In this document: piece by piece, positions 22,481 through 35,500 of the stretch
How positions within the stretch are numbered: position 1 is the first letter of the stretch
Layout: each line of letters starts with the position of its first letter
Assembly: GCA_028583415.1 (NCBI GenBank)
Contig: CM053276.1
Span: forward strand, 10,074,663-10,138,662
From: Protea cynaroides
Lineage: Eukaryota > Streptophyta > Magnoliopsida > Proteales > Proteaceae
Direction: 5' to 3'
Length of the DNA: 64,000 bases
Position numbers and translations under genes: made by a program
The notes under the pieces: generated by a model
What the model was told of the DNA's origin: nothing
Databases searched by the model: none
Seen by the model: only the letters and a program-made list of their open reading frames with translations

Positions 22481-25340
22481 CTACAGGTTTAATGAACCCT
22501 GCAGAGAAGGTTGTGATCCGATCCTCCTCTTCCTAAGACGTTCAGCAATGATGAAGGCAAGCTCAAGAGATTGAGAAGCATTCAGTCTTGGGTCACAGTG
22601 GGTGTGGTAGCGAGAGCTAAGATCATCAAAGGTCACGGTCCGTGACCCTCCAATGCATTCCGTCACATTCTGTCCCGTCATTTCAAGATGAACACCTCCC
22701 GGGTTGCTGCCTTCTTGCTCGTGGACATCGAAAAATGCACGTACCTCTGCCTGCAAACATATACACCACATCAATATTTGTGACTCCTAAACTTGGATTG
22801 CTTTCAGAACAAAGTACAGAGGAAACTTATTAGTTCTAAATCTGGCACCAACCTAACTGAGAAATTTAAATTAAGGGAAAAATATTTCATAGCTACAAAG
22901 ATTTTCTTGCTGTTAGATAGTTAACAACAACATACATCTTCCCACCTAACTATAAGTTGCCATTTGATGGAAAACCTTACCTACTTAGACATCATTAGCT
23001 AAATATCCACTCAATACTTCCCTTGGCCATAAACTGACCCCCTTCTCATTGAACTACACAGCTACACTTCAAGGCTGTTTAGTAATTAATAGTAATGCAT
23101 ATATGCAATGGCTAGAATTTAATACTCTTCGACCAGACAGAAGAAGCATCTCTTTCATGGATCTTCTATGAAGAAGGTGAGACATACAGCTAAGTTAAAC
23201 TTTTTCTACCCAGGACAGAAGCATCTCTTTCATGGACCTTCTATGAAGAAGGTGAGAACCTTCTATGAAGAAGGTGAGACATACATGTATGTCAACTTTT
23301 TCTACCCAACTACCATACCCTTTACTCTTGGTAGAAAACCTTACCTACCTACACATCATTTTCTAAAGTTCCCTTCAATACTTTTTTTGGCAATAAATTA
23401 ACCCTTCTCACAGCTACATTCAAGTCAGGCGACAATGATCGACCAGTCAGAAAAGGAAAACGGAAAGCGAAGAGCGAGAGCGGAGAGCGGAGCACGGAGA
23501 GTGGAGAGCGGAAAACGGAAAACACATTTATTTGGTGCAATGAATTCAGGGCTGGGAATTAAATGAAGGCAGAACATAATTCATTCAAGATTTTTTGAGG
23601 CTCACAATTTTGGTGAATTCCCAAGTTCTCTAGATTCAGTTAAACGGCAGCTGTTAAGAGAAAAAAACCCAAATCTAAAGACCCCCAACTGGTAAATACT
23701 GAAAAGGGTCTACCAAACACCAGGCAGGATCCCCACCTACCCTGCCTCATCAAGTTTTAAAATATTGATGTAATGTGACAACAACCATCACCAAAATATA
23801 GGACCCTAAGCTACTTCTACCCTTCCAATTTGGAGTGTGAGATCAAATAGCTTTATTTAGGTGTTCAGATTCCCAACAGCTAACAATGGGTTAGTTTTCC
23901 ACTGGTGTCAGTTTACATGGATAAGCATGATTTCAAACAGCTATTATTCCCATCCAACTACCCCAATTATAAGAATTGAAATTTCCACCAAATAAGTGAT
24001 GTTCCACCTAAAATAAACTTAATTCTTATCTATTAAGCTACTATCATCCAGGTTTTAAATCTCGAATCTTGACCCGTCTAGAGATTTTCAAGATCTCGTC
24101 GAGTTATCAAAAATCTCACCTACTGAGATTTTGAGATCTCGCGGTTTCTGAGATTTTGAGATCTCACGGTTTCCGAGATTTTGAAATCTCGAGATTTCCA
24201 AGATTTCGCCAAGATCTCGTGAGATTTAGAAGTATGCTATCATCCATGGAAGTTGAAACTCCTCTTATCTAAAGTATTACAACCATGCATAAAAACAAAA
24301 GAAAAGAGAAGGAACCAAATCAAATAAGAGTTCAATATTCAGTAAGATCATTACCCTGATGGCATCGAAGGGGCGAGTTTTGAGGCCGCAAGGAGCTTTA
24401 ATGGTGTTGCCGTGCATGGGGTCACTGACCCAGGTAACAATTTGCCCTGCGCCACGAACTGCTCTGATCAGATGGGGAAGCTTCACTCTCATGTTCTCAG
24501 CTCCCATCCTAGTAATAATAGTAATTCTCCCAGGCTTGTTCTGAGGATTCAGAATCTCAATAAGCTTAACTAGCTCCTTTGGATCCATTTTATCGCTCAC
24601 CTGCATCAAATCATTTTCTTTTAGAATTTAAGCAAGTGGATTCATTTCATACGAAAGCTCATGAATACAAAGTTCAGACGTTTATAAAAATTGACTCAAC
24701 TGTATGTCTAATAAATTAATGCTCATTAAAAAGTTCTATTGTTAATATAGTTGAATTGCCATCAATTGAATGAATCAAAGTCAGGTATTAGTAATATACC
24801 TTGATGCCAAGTGGATTGGCAACTCCTCTCAAAAATTCAACATGGGAACCATCCAGCTGCCTGGTGCGTTCCCCGACCCAGATCATATGAGCAGAGCAAT
24901 CATAAAAGAGGCCAGAGGTTGAGTCCTCCCTTGTAAGAGACTGTTCATAAGGCAAGAGCAAACACTCATGGGATGTCCAGAACTCGGTAGTCGTCATGAT
25001 AGGGTGGTCTGCAGTAAGCCCAGCAGCAGTCATGAACCCTAAGGCTTCATCAACCCGGTTAGCAAGTTCCCGGTACCTGTTGAATCACCCAAACAACAAA
25101 CACGTCAGCCCACCCGAGTCCAGAAAATCCCAACAAAAAAAAGGAAACTGGCAGAAATTTCTAAGGAACCTTAGTCACGTCATCACGTCACAGATCAAAT
25201 TCAAAGTCGTATTGGAAAAGCAAAACCTCAAACGAAAAAGACCCAAAAAGCAATTTTGTTATCTCCCTAATTTTACAGTCGGATAATTTCTGAAGGATTC
25301 AAGGTATGACCAAGTAAAATATTTCATTTTCCAATTATTG

Positions 25341-25378
<38 letters not shown>

Positions 25379-26334
25379 AACATCATTAAATTCATCAACA
25401 AACAATTCAGGCGAGTTGGTCAAAATGAATACCTGTCTCCTTGTTCGCTGTGCTCTGTGAAATCGAGATTCCACTGGGTGACTCTCTGCATGGCGGCATA
25501 ACCTCCGGTGGCGAAGGCCCTAAGAAGGTTCAGAGTGGCTGCGGATTGGCAGTAAGCCCTAATCAGCCTCTGCGGGTCAGGGGTTCTCGATTTCTCATCG
25601 AATGCATCACCGTTCACATTATCACCTCTGTAGCTGGGTAGCTTCACTCCGTTCTTCTCCTCGAATGGGTCTGATCTGGGCTTCGCGAATTGACCCGCCA
25701 TTCTTCCAACCTATAAGAGTAATGCACAAAATCTTCCATCTCAATACCTATATCTCATGCAATAGCATCCAAATCTGGAAAAAGAGGAAGGGTAGTAAAA
25801 CCTAACCTTAATGACAGGCATTTGGCCTCCGAACATAAGAACCGCACCCATCTGGAGAAGGATACGGAAAGTGTCACGAATGTTGTTGGCGTTAAACTCC
25901 TTGAAACTTTCGGCACAATCTCCTCCCTGGAGAAGGAAAGCCCTTCCCATGGCAGCCTCTCCCAGTCGCTCCTCTAAGTTTCTAGCTTCTCCAGCAAAAA
26001 CAATAGGAGGGAAGGATTCGATGGTCCGAAGCACCGATTCGAGTTCCTGCTTGTCTGGGTAGTCAGGAAGTTGAATGGCAGGCTTGGATTTCCAGCTATC
26101 GACGGTCCATTTACCAGGGGTGGTGGTCTTAGGGATCACCGTGGCAGCAACCTTGGACGAGGGCTTGGCGGGTTCTGCGGCATGGACGGCAGAAATGGAT
26201 TTGAAAGATCTAGATGAATTGGGCTTGGATGGGAGGACAGGGAAGGAGGGTTGATGGGGTTTGGAAGGAGAGAAAAGAGATTCAGTTTGGAGAAGGGATT
26301 TCGTTGATGCAGCAGGGCTGCTTGCGAAAGCCAT
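22481..26334 (-). CDS. DHS: Plastid 3-deoxy-D-arabino-heptulosonate 7-phosphate synthase (class II), 5 exons, 532 aa
   Basis: Exons on the minus strand are 26334-25807, 25710-25433, 25076-24800, 24600-24355 and 22750-22481 (1599 nt including TAG). Splice sites are GT-AG and phases agree. The enzyme condenses phosphoenolpyruvate with erythrose 4-phosphate, the entry step of the shikimate pathway in plastids. Residues 1 to about 50 are Ser/Pro-rich with few acids, a typical transit peptide. Family landmarks are GGDCAESF (Cys140), WTSHE (302-306), DPMHGNT (His424), GGVHLEMTGQN (Glu466) and HTHCDPRLN (Asp496). Cys, His, Glu and Asp at these places are the metal ligands of class II enzymes. Length is usual for plant DHS proteins. 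The start ATG at 26334 opens the transit peptide. Introns are 96, 356, 199 and 1604 bp; intron 4 holds repeats and a MITE. No defect seen. Which DHS paralogue it is cannot be told. Confidence 0.96.
23141..23545. repeat. Short tandem repeats in DAHP synthase intron 4
   Basis: A segment with GCATCTCTTTCATGGA, CTTCTATGAAGAAGGTGAGA and CAACTTTTTCTACCCA-like words occurs twice, in 23141-23215 and 23216-23312, with an extra copy of the CTTCTATGAAG part. A second array at about 23450-23525 is built from GGAGAGCGGA-like units. Confidence 0.75.
24049..24236. mobile_element. hAT-type MITE, 188 bp, perfect 8-bp TSD
   Basis: The element starts CAGGTTTTAAATCTCG and ends GAGATTTAGAAGTATG, between identical CTATCATC copies at 24041-24048 and 24237-24244. 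The interior is three or so repeats of a 32-bp unit with GAGATTTTGAGATCTC. The ends resemble those of the larger element at 53712-54279. It sits in intron 4 of the DAHP synthase gene. Confidence 0.75.
25345..25374. repeat. (GA)n microsatellite in DAHP synthase intron 2
   Basis: About 15 GA units on the plus strand. Confidence 0.9.
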
Positions 26335-26481
26335 TGTTGCTGTTTGTCTTTCTTACCTTTGATTTCCTTTGGTTTTGATGGATTCAAAGAGGGATAGAGA
26401 GAGAGAGAGAGGACGACTCTGATTTTCAGTGGAGATAGAGGCCCTGAAGAGGAGATGGGAGAGATGAGAAGGGTTTTATAA
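26335..26481 (-). promoter_or_regulatory. DHS: DAHP synthase core promoter and 5' UTR, with TATA box
   Basis: Reading on the minus strand, TTATAAAA occurs at 26481-26474, a good TATA box. A start of transcription about 30 bases downstream would give a roughly 100-base leader. The leader is CT-rich on the coding strand (the GAGAGA run at about 26396-26412 on plus), as in many plant leaders. Confidence 0.6.
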
Positions 26482-27355
26482 GGATCTGAGAGAGAAGAGA
26501 ATGGAAAAGATAGAGCGGCATATGGGGATGGAAGACGTTTGGTTGGTTGGTGGAGGTGGAGCGGGTGCTGGGAAATGGAGATGGCGGGGGTAGTTGAGAT
26601 TGTCTTCCGAAGGTAGAGTGAGAATCGCAGAGCGAAGACTGACCAGATTCAAGGGTAGTTTGGGAATTTTAAAATATTACGTTTGGAAAGAGAGAAAAAA
26701 TACAGTCTGGTTTCTCTGACAGCTCTGTACCTCTCCACGAATCCGTTTCACTCTCACTCACCTACAGGCTACACCTACTTCACAAACGGCGGCGGCTTCG
26801 AGCCGAACGTCTTAGGTTCGACGCGGTATTCATTTATTATCACCGTGCTGTAAAATGTAAAAAATAAATCATAAGTCTCCTTATAATATTTTATTGGAAA
26901 AAAAATCGTCACGTGTTCTCTGGCATGTTCAATCGTGATCTAACGATTAGAGTTCATCATACGCATATGCCGATATATTGATTTAAACACTAGATGAACT
27001 CCAGGACACTGTCCAACTAAAGGAGACAATATGAATCTCTTACTTAGAGAAGAGTATTTCTTCTTGATATCGATTTGGGGTGTAGATTGATTCCTTTTGC
27101 ATTCTTAATTAAACCATCAGAGTTCCACAAAATGTGTGTACTTAAGACTAAAGGGTCGAAATCTTGATGAGTTGATTCATGTGTTATATGATTCCTGATT
27201 CTCTACCATTCTCACACGATTTGGATTTGGATCTAGAAGGTTAGCTTATTGGGATCTTATCAATTTATTCTTGGACCAATTAGGTATCAGTTTAGGCTTA
27301 TTGGATTGGTTTGGATCAGATTTATCAATCAGTCTATTGTCCTTGGATTTCGCCT

Positions 27356-28246
27356 AGTGCACAAGATGATGTCACTTATCTGCAAACCAAGAATTCGCAA
27401 TGAGGTGGGTGAGTTTTACCCCGTGGTCACTCCAATGCCTAAGTCAGTGTAGTCCAGAACAAACAGAATAGAACTCAAGGATAAGATACCTAAGTTCCTT
27501 AGAAAGAAGGGACTGAGATACAAGAGCTCTATGAGACATTTCCTTCCTAGTTCATGGTAAGATAACAAGAAGAAAGCTAAGTGTTACAGGTGAGTTAGAA
27601 CTCACAGATGATAAATAAGATAATCTAGAAAAATTCTAAAGAATAATGGTACCTTGTGAAAGTGAAAAGTTGGATCCCTTTCTCTTGCTATCTCCTGCAA
27701 TTTATAGGTCAAATGCAAAGCTTGTCGAGCAAGTTTTCTTCCTTTAACCAGCTTTTCCCATTGCCCAATGCCATCATCGGTCTACCCTATAGATCAAGAG
27801 AGTCTATGACCCCCAGGGGGAAGCATATCTCCCATATTTGGCCTCTACGACCCTTGATTGTCCACGTCACTAAAACTGGTTGATGTGAGTGGCCGTCTTT
27901 TTTCCTTTCTCGAATAGATTTAGGATCTTTTCCTTCGTAGTGCTCCTTATCGAGACGATGTGCGAGTTGAGCCAGCAAATTTTTCATTTAATACCCTTGT
28001 CAGGATTTATGAGCATTTATTATAGTGAAATTAATACGCGTCTATCGCAATTAATGCCATCAAATCTCCCCAATATCAAGCTTGGGGGTCGAATCGTATC
28101 ACCGCCATGTCAAGTAAGCTGGATTCTTTATTTTATTTGGTGGACAGGTGTGCACTCCTGATGAATGCCATGTGTTCGACCCTTGATGTACTTCTCTAGC
28201 TTACCTTTGAATGATCTAGATCGACCCATTGTATTTTCCCCCAACA
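27356..28246 (-). mobile_element. Probable LTR of a gypsy-type element, minus orientation
   Basis: Reading on the minus strand from 28246 it starts TGTTGGGGGAAAATACAATG. It has a TATA-like CCTATAAATT at about 27708-27699 and a pyrimidine/AG-mixed R-U5 part with GGCATTGGAGTGACCACG, a style found in Tat/Athila-group LTRs. It appears to finish near 27356 with ...TTGTGCA. No primer-binding site or matching flanking duplication was found, so it may be a decayed solo LTR and the inner end is uncertain. Confidence 0.45.
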
Positions 28247-31200
28247 CAATCTGATTTGAATTCGGTTTTTCACCTGCTCTTCTAAAAATACAGCCCCTAT
28301 TCCAATCAATTTGGTAACATTTTTCAATTTGAACCCAATTTCAACAACCCTACACGGATTGAAATGAGGCAGATAGGTACCCTAGGTCTTTTAAGACCAT
28401 ACCAGACCTAATCTTAGTAAGTCATATCATATCCTGAACTCAAATCATCTCCTATCGTTGGAGGGACTCCAACTATGATCCAGTAGTGTCTTATTGGATC
28501 ACAACTAAATGAACCAGACAACACGAGACTATTTTATAACCGATCCCTTTTTGGAAGCACCGAATAAAAAAGTGCCACCTATTAGTGACAATGACAAAAT
28601 ATCACCAACCCTTGTCATGCTTAACTAGCAAAAACCTAAAATAAAAAAAAAATTTAAGTAACAAACAAATAAAAATGGGGTTGGTGAATGGTTAAGAAAA
28701 ATATGACAAGGTATACAAGTCATGCAATATTCACTTAATTTCGTCTTTTGTTTGGTGTGTAAATGAAGAGTTTCTCTCAAAATTGTTAAGTTAGACACTT
28801 TTGTCTTATTATTTATGGCTGATATTTTTTGTTCAATTAGTGTGTCTTGTGTCAATGCAAGGTCCAATGAATGGACAAGCATAAGCATCTAAGGGGAGAA
28901 GGATGATCATTTCACGGCCTTTGTTAAAGGACGCATAGGGACATAGTCAGACATAAAAAAATTTCCCAATTATTTGATAGGGATTTGGACTTTATAAATG
29001 AAACACAATCAACCTTTTAACTGTTGAATAGACACAGTGTCACAATCCATTTTCGTTATCTCAGAGGTGTGGTTGAGTCGCTCACAAGCAATCCAGTCTA
29101 ACCCACTAGGGTACTGGCAAATGCAAAGCAACACCCACATGATAACCACACTCCCAAGCAGTCGGTATACCTATGTGTTGCCACATAGCGCTAACCAAAC
29201 AGCATACTCATTGTCATTCATATAAAGATATAATGAAATGCATGAACAATTATCATAAATATTGGATGACATGTTATCAATTGCTACAACAGTGCAACAT
29301 AGGCATGTAAAGTTCTTAAAACAAGACATTAAGTCAATCTATCCACTCCTTGTCCTTTGATAATAGCAGAGGCCTTCCTTTGCAATGCTTTCTTAAAACC
29401 TACTTATAATGATTACTTGTTATTAGAAGTTTAATTAAGCTAGAATTCCAATTACAGTATTAACATCTTCCTAGGGTACCCCTACATTGCTAGGGCACAA
29501 TTCTTAGGCAAGTAGGTTTTGATCTTAGGTCCTTGGTTAAGGTCCCAAGTCAAGTCAGGAAAATCTGGGGAGGTCTGATGGCAAGTCCTCCGGTGGGAGA
29601 CTTGTCTCCGAACATCCTACCAAATGGACCTTGGTGCCAAAATCCATCTCAAGAACCTTTCTATGATGGTCCAAAAACAAGATCTTCCGGTTCCTCTATC
29701 CAGAAGGTTCCCAAGAGATCACATCTATATAGGGACCCTTCTATGATGGTCCAAAAACAGTGTTCGGTGGGACACTGTGTCCAGACCCTTCGTCCGTAAG
29801 ATTCCCAACTGGTAACATCTATGCAGGGATCCTCTTGTGATGGTCCAAAAGCAGTGTTCAATGGGACACTTGCGTTTGGAACCTTTGTCCAGAAGGTTCC
29901 CGAAAGGTCCTTTATAAAGTAAAAACCCTACTAGGTTTATCTAGACACACAGGGTTTTGTGTTCGGTTGACCTACCAGACCAACTGCCTGGACCACAGCA
30001 TCAGTCCGAAGTCCGAACTGAGAGTCATCTTCCCCATGGGATTAAAGACTCCTTCCCCTGATTCCTAAGTGTTTTCTTATTCCTTAGAAACCTCACTGGG
30101 TGTCTTGCCTTAACACTAGGGTTCCTTTTAAAGGTCTTTACCCTATCCTATGACTGTTGTCCATGTTTCTTGTAAAACCTAGGCAGCATTACTATCTTAG
30201 GCTTGGTCTGCCATTAATGATTGACAGAGGTTTCACCTGTGATGCGTGTTGAGCGCAACCAAAAATAAATTACTCTACCTATAATGAATAGTAATGATAA
30301 GTAAAGGTCGATCCACAGAGACTAATTAATCAAATTATCTACTTATCAAGAAAAATGGGGGTTTTCTTTCATAATTTAATTGACAACAAAATTAAATAAC
30401 AAAAATTCAATAGAAGATGATATTGATTCAAGGAAATTTACTAACAACAAATTGATCACTAACCTCATATATATATTATTCTCTATTCAAATATTTAACC
30501 AAGGATTATCAAAAAGTCAGACAATTCTTACCTTCTCTAATTTCATTAATTTGAGCTCAGCACACAAATTAATTCTTATCAATAAACCAATTGATATTAA
30601 ACAATCCTCATGAATTTACTGATAGCATTACACTCTCGGAGGGAGTTAAAGATGAACAACAATCTAACAAGCGTCAGATTATTTAATTTATTCTATGTTT
30701 TCTTTAAGCAAGTAACAACAACTTGGATCATAATTGTTCTGATCAATTGCTATTTTTCCTGAACACCATAACAATTACGAATTATGGATTCAGGTTAGCA
30801 ATAAACCACATAACTCAATCAATTAATAGGCCTCTTAATAAACTGAATCATGCAACCATTAACTTGAAAACCAAGAAACACAGATATTTTAATAGAAAAA
30901 TAATTAAAATTAAGAACAGAGTCTCACAATTTTACTAATCGGATTGAATTTCCCTTGAATTGACTAAAGAACTTAACTAGATATGATAGAAAAGAAAGAT
31001 AAAAGAAATAAAATTATCTTTTCAATAATTCTTAGATGCTCTATTACGTAGTCTTTACATTGCTTAAATAGTCTGAGTAGAGAAGATTAAAACTTGTATG
31101 TCTAGAATTGACAACCTTATTATATGAAAATAAAGATTAAACAAAATTCTCTTGTCTAGATTAGATAGAGAATCATTCCATCATTAACCAAATGTCACTC

Positions 31201-32540
31201 TAGACTTGACAATCTTTGTAATATTCCATAGAGGTATATATTCTCATCAAGATTTCTGACAATCAATCAAATCCTTCTAATAGTAAACCTTCTCTGTGTG
31301 ATAATCTTCCTTATCTGATTTGAATTCAAATCAATTTTTCAGATAAGATTTTTGGATCACGTTTGATTTCTAGAATTATTTTCATATATTAAAAACCTGT
31401 ATGAAATTCAAAAGGTCATTATTGAAAATATCATAATTTTTTTTTATTTTAAACATAAATTATCAATACTTTCCACCATGTCTTATATATAACGAATCAT
31501 CACAAATGAGTACTATATGACATATAATATATTAAATAGACTAAATATAAGGAAAATAAATATATAAAATTATGAATCTATCAACCTGCATGGCCACAGA
31601 GAATGGTTTCACCCTCATAAGGTTTCTATGTATTCAAAAACTCATAGAGAGGTACTAGAACACTTACCCAACCTTATTTCTGTTTTTCAACGGTGGGTTG
31701 TCTTGGAAGAATTTTCATTGCAGTTTCCTTTTTCCTTATCCTATTCCTTCTTAGTTTTGCAACTTCCCTTTACTCAGAACACATCAAAACTCCAATGCAT
31801 AGGTTTCCCTCAACTTTCTATAAGTTGCATGTAGGGAGAGGGAGACCTTCATGGACTAGAGTCTCCCACTCCTGACACAATCCCCTCTTCCTAGGAAAGG
31901 GGGCTCTACTTGCTACCACCTGTCCATTAGGTGCACACAAGAGGGTGATAACTCCCTTCCTCTACATGGGAGGTGGTTATCATCCAAGACATGTGGCAGT
32001 CCCCTAGAGTTGGGTGCCTCTTCCATCAGAATAGAGGGTCTGTAGGGGGTTGAGTAGTCCCCTATTCGTGGCTAGGGAAATAGCCCAATATGGGCATGCC
32101 ACCTATCCGGCATCCCCATCTCCACTCTAACTAACATTGCTAATAATAAATATATGGTTACCCACTCATGCGTCCCTTTGTGGGAGAGAGTGGTTCTCAT
32201 CCATGATTATCCATGGATAATCTTATTAGTTAAATATTAAATTAATATATCCGATCCATATATGGGTCCCATTGCTAAAATTTTACTTTTTGGTTGTTAT
32301 ATATCCACAGTCTCATTATATTATAGGTTGATTTTCAATCTAGTCTACTTATAAAAATATTTGAAACAATAAAATCTATGTGAAAATAGTAATTCATTAA
32401 AAATCAAGCAAAACTCAATACATGATAAACCATACAACTGAAATAGATCTCAAGAAAATCCATAAATAAGGAAAAGCCAGATAAAAATTTTTTGATGGAA
32501 ATTAAAAATAATTTTGTCAATGGAAATATTCTTTATTTAT
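28247..32540. other. Repeat-derived spacer without recognisable genes
   Basis: The stretch is AT-rich except for 31640-32120. A degenerate array near 29640-29905 repeats a CTATGATGGTCCAAAAACAG unit three times. At about 30241-30340 the words GTTGAGCGCAACC and AAAGGTCGATCCACAGAGAC resemble the untranslated part of large gypsy retrotransposons, an inference from memory. The segment at 28441-28475 shares an exact 20-mer with 42136-42155 (inverted). No coding frame is convincing. Confidence 0.45.
29640..29905. repeat. Degenerate minisatellite, about 80-95 bp unit
   Basis: The word TGATGGTCCAAAA recurs at about 29664, 29744 and 29838. The intervening CAGAAGGTTCCC and GGGACACT words recur in partly shuffled form. 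It is not coding. Confidence 0.7.
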
Positions 32541-32541
32541 T

Positions 32542-35500
32542 GATCCTGATGGCTTGGCTGGAGTATTGGTTCTTATTTGGAACGAGAATTAGGAAATAAA
32601 TATTCTCTATTCCTACTCTCGGTTTATAGACTTCCATATTAGTCGAACCTTTTCTCATTCTTGCTATGTAACGCGCGTGTGTTTATGGGGGAGCATTTAA
32701 AGGAGAAAAGAAGAGAAATATGGAATCTTATTACTGAATTTGTGCTGATAGAGAGGATGAATGGACATGTATTGGAGATTTCGACTCCTATATCTTGGGA
32801 TTCAAATCGTCTCATCCTTGAGATTCGGGAGGCGTGGTGGTGACCCCATTGGATGGTCGCCATGTGGAGGTCGGACGACCCCTCTGTTCGAGCCGACAAG
32901 CCGAGCCGACAAGAGAGTGTTGGCTCGAACGGAGGGGTCGGATTCATCCGAACCCCACATGGCGACCATCCAATGGGGTCGCCGCCACGCCTCCCGAATC
33001 TCAGGGATGAGACGATTTGGATCCTATATCTTGATTGGCATGAAAAAAATGGAGGCAATCAGGAGTCTAACACGGACACCAAAATTTTAGAAACTTTTTG
33101 GATCTATGTAACTTGATCGAAATTCCCTCTCAAGGGGCCGAGGTTGACATGGAATAATAGAAGGAGAGGGGAGAATAATATCCGGATTAAATTAGATCGG
33201 GCATTTTGCAATGCAAGATGGAAATTAAAATTTGCTGATTCAATCGTGGCAGTAAACACTGGTGGTGGTTGTTTCAGTGGGACCTGCCCCTTCAAATTTG
33301 AGGCCATGTGGATTCAAGATGCTAGATGTGGATCAGTGGTGAGTAATGGTTGGAATAAGGCTGTTTATTCAGAGGATATTCCCAATTTATCTCATAAATT
33401 CAATAGCTCAAATAAATGCCATAAGAAGTGGAATAGAGAGGATTTTGGTCATGTCCAAATCAACATTGCTTATTGACAGAATGAGCTTCTTGGAATTCAG
33501 AATCTCCCTGCATCCGAATATGATTTGTCCATGGAGGTTGATATTATTAAAAGATTAGATGTAGAATTACTTAATATTCCTGATGTTAGGGATGCTATTT
33601 AATTCATTATTCCTTCCATTACAGATGATGATAATGCCTCCCTTTGTCGAATCCCTGATCATGAAGAGATTCTGTCTACATTGAAATCCATGGTTCTCCT
33701 TGAATCGCTAGGTCCTGATGGTTTTTCCCCAGTTTTCTTTCAGAAGTACTGGGACATTAAAAAGGATGCTATTACAAGTTTTGTACAAGATTTCTTCATT
33801 TTAGGTACTTTACATAAAGACATGAACAAAACTTATATTTGTCTGATTCCTAAAATCAACAATCTGGAGTCTGTGGATCAATTCAGGCCTATCAGTCTAT
33901 GTGGTGTGTGCACTAAACTGATCTTTAAGATTTTAGCTACAAGAATGAAACCTCTTCTGGATGGAATTATTTCTCAATCCTAATCGGCTTTTGTTCCTCA
34001 TAGGCTGATTTCTGATAACATTTGATAGCTCATGAAACTATTAAATTATTAAGAGAAGAAAGAAGGGTAAGGAGTTCTTAATAGCTAGCTATCAAATTGG
34101 ACATGCAAAAAGCCTATGATAGGCTTGAATGGCATTTCATTGAAGCTACTTTGCTTAGATACGGTTTCTCTGCTGGTGTCCATGATAATGTAGCTTATTA
34201 CCATGGTTTCTTATACCCTTCTTATCAATGGAGCGAAGTGTGATCAGCTTATTCCTACTAGAGGAATCAGACAAAGTGATCCTCTTTCTCCAGCTCTCTT
34301 TATTTTATGTACAAAAATTTTATCATCTATTATACATCATGAGGAGGAAAGGGGATTTGTTTCTGGTATTCGGTTTCATAAGGACTTCCAATCAGTTAGT
34401 CACTTACTTTTGACCGATGATTGCCTATTGTTTCCTAAAGCTAATCTTGGCCAGGTGATTGTTGTAAAGAAATGCTTGGAGAAATATTGTAAAGCATTAG
34501 GCCAGAGTATAAATCTGAAGAAATCCACCATATCGTTCAGTTCAAATACTCCTAATCAATTTAGGAGATGGTTCTCTCAAATTCTGAAGATTCCTTATAG
34601 TTAAGGCCCATCAAAATACCTTGGATTACTTTCGAAGATTGGAATTTCAAAGAAATAGGTTTTTCATGATGTTTTGGATAAATCTATAGCTAAATTAAAA
34701 GGGTGGAAGGCGAAACTGTTGTCCTTTGCGGGTAAAGAAGTTCTCATTAAATCTGTTGCTCTCCCATCTATTAATTGTGTTGCCTCTCACTTTAAAATGC
34801 CAGCATCCTTTCATAAATGCATTCAACAAACCTCTTCCAATTTTCTTTGGACTAATGGAGATAAGAAAAGAAGAATTCCTTGGATTTCATGGAAAAGATT
34901 GACTAACTCGGAAGAAAGATGTGGATTGGGGATAAGAGATACATGCTTATATAATAAAGCCCTTCTTGCTAAGCTGGCATGGCGTTTAGGATTATGAAAT
35001 TTCTTTATTTCCCAAGAGGGAATTCTATGAATGGAAAAATGAGACATTGGCCTTCTTGGGCATGGAGAAGTATATTGGAGGGGAGAAAATTCGTTGAGGA
35101 AGGTATGATTTGGCATCTTGAGAAAGGAGATAAAATCAGAATTTGGGATGATGCTTGGGTTCTTAATCTCTTGGGTTTTCGAATTACTTCTCCTAGAGAT
35201 CCGAATCTGCACATTGATTGGGTTAGTGATTTAATCGATTCCAACAACATGAGATGGAAAAGTGGATTTGCTCAATTCTGTTTTTTCACCTATTGAGGCC
35301 TTGGCTATCTTTAATATTCATTTGAGTCTATTTCCAAAGGAGGATCAAATTCGGTGAGGAAGAGCAAAGAATGCAATATTTTTAGTTCGACCGGCCTACC
35401 ATCTTCTAAAGAACAAAGAGCATTTGAGGTTGAAGGAGCTCCCTTCATCATCTCTTCAGCATATATGGGATCAAATGGATGAAAGAAGATGGAAGTTGAT

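Noticed and set aside
33681..34997. LINE reverse-transcriptase frames as possible active genes
   Set aside because: They are broken by stops and frameshifts, and the catalytic F/Y-A-D-D box reads LTDD. Annotated as a dead element instead.
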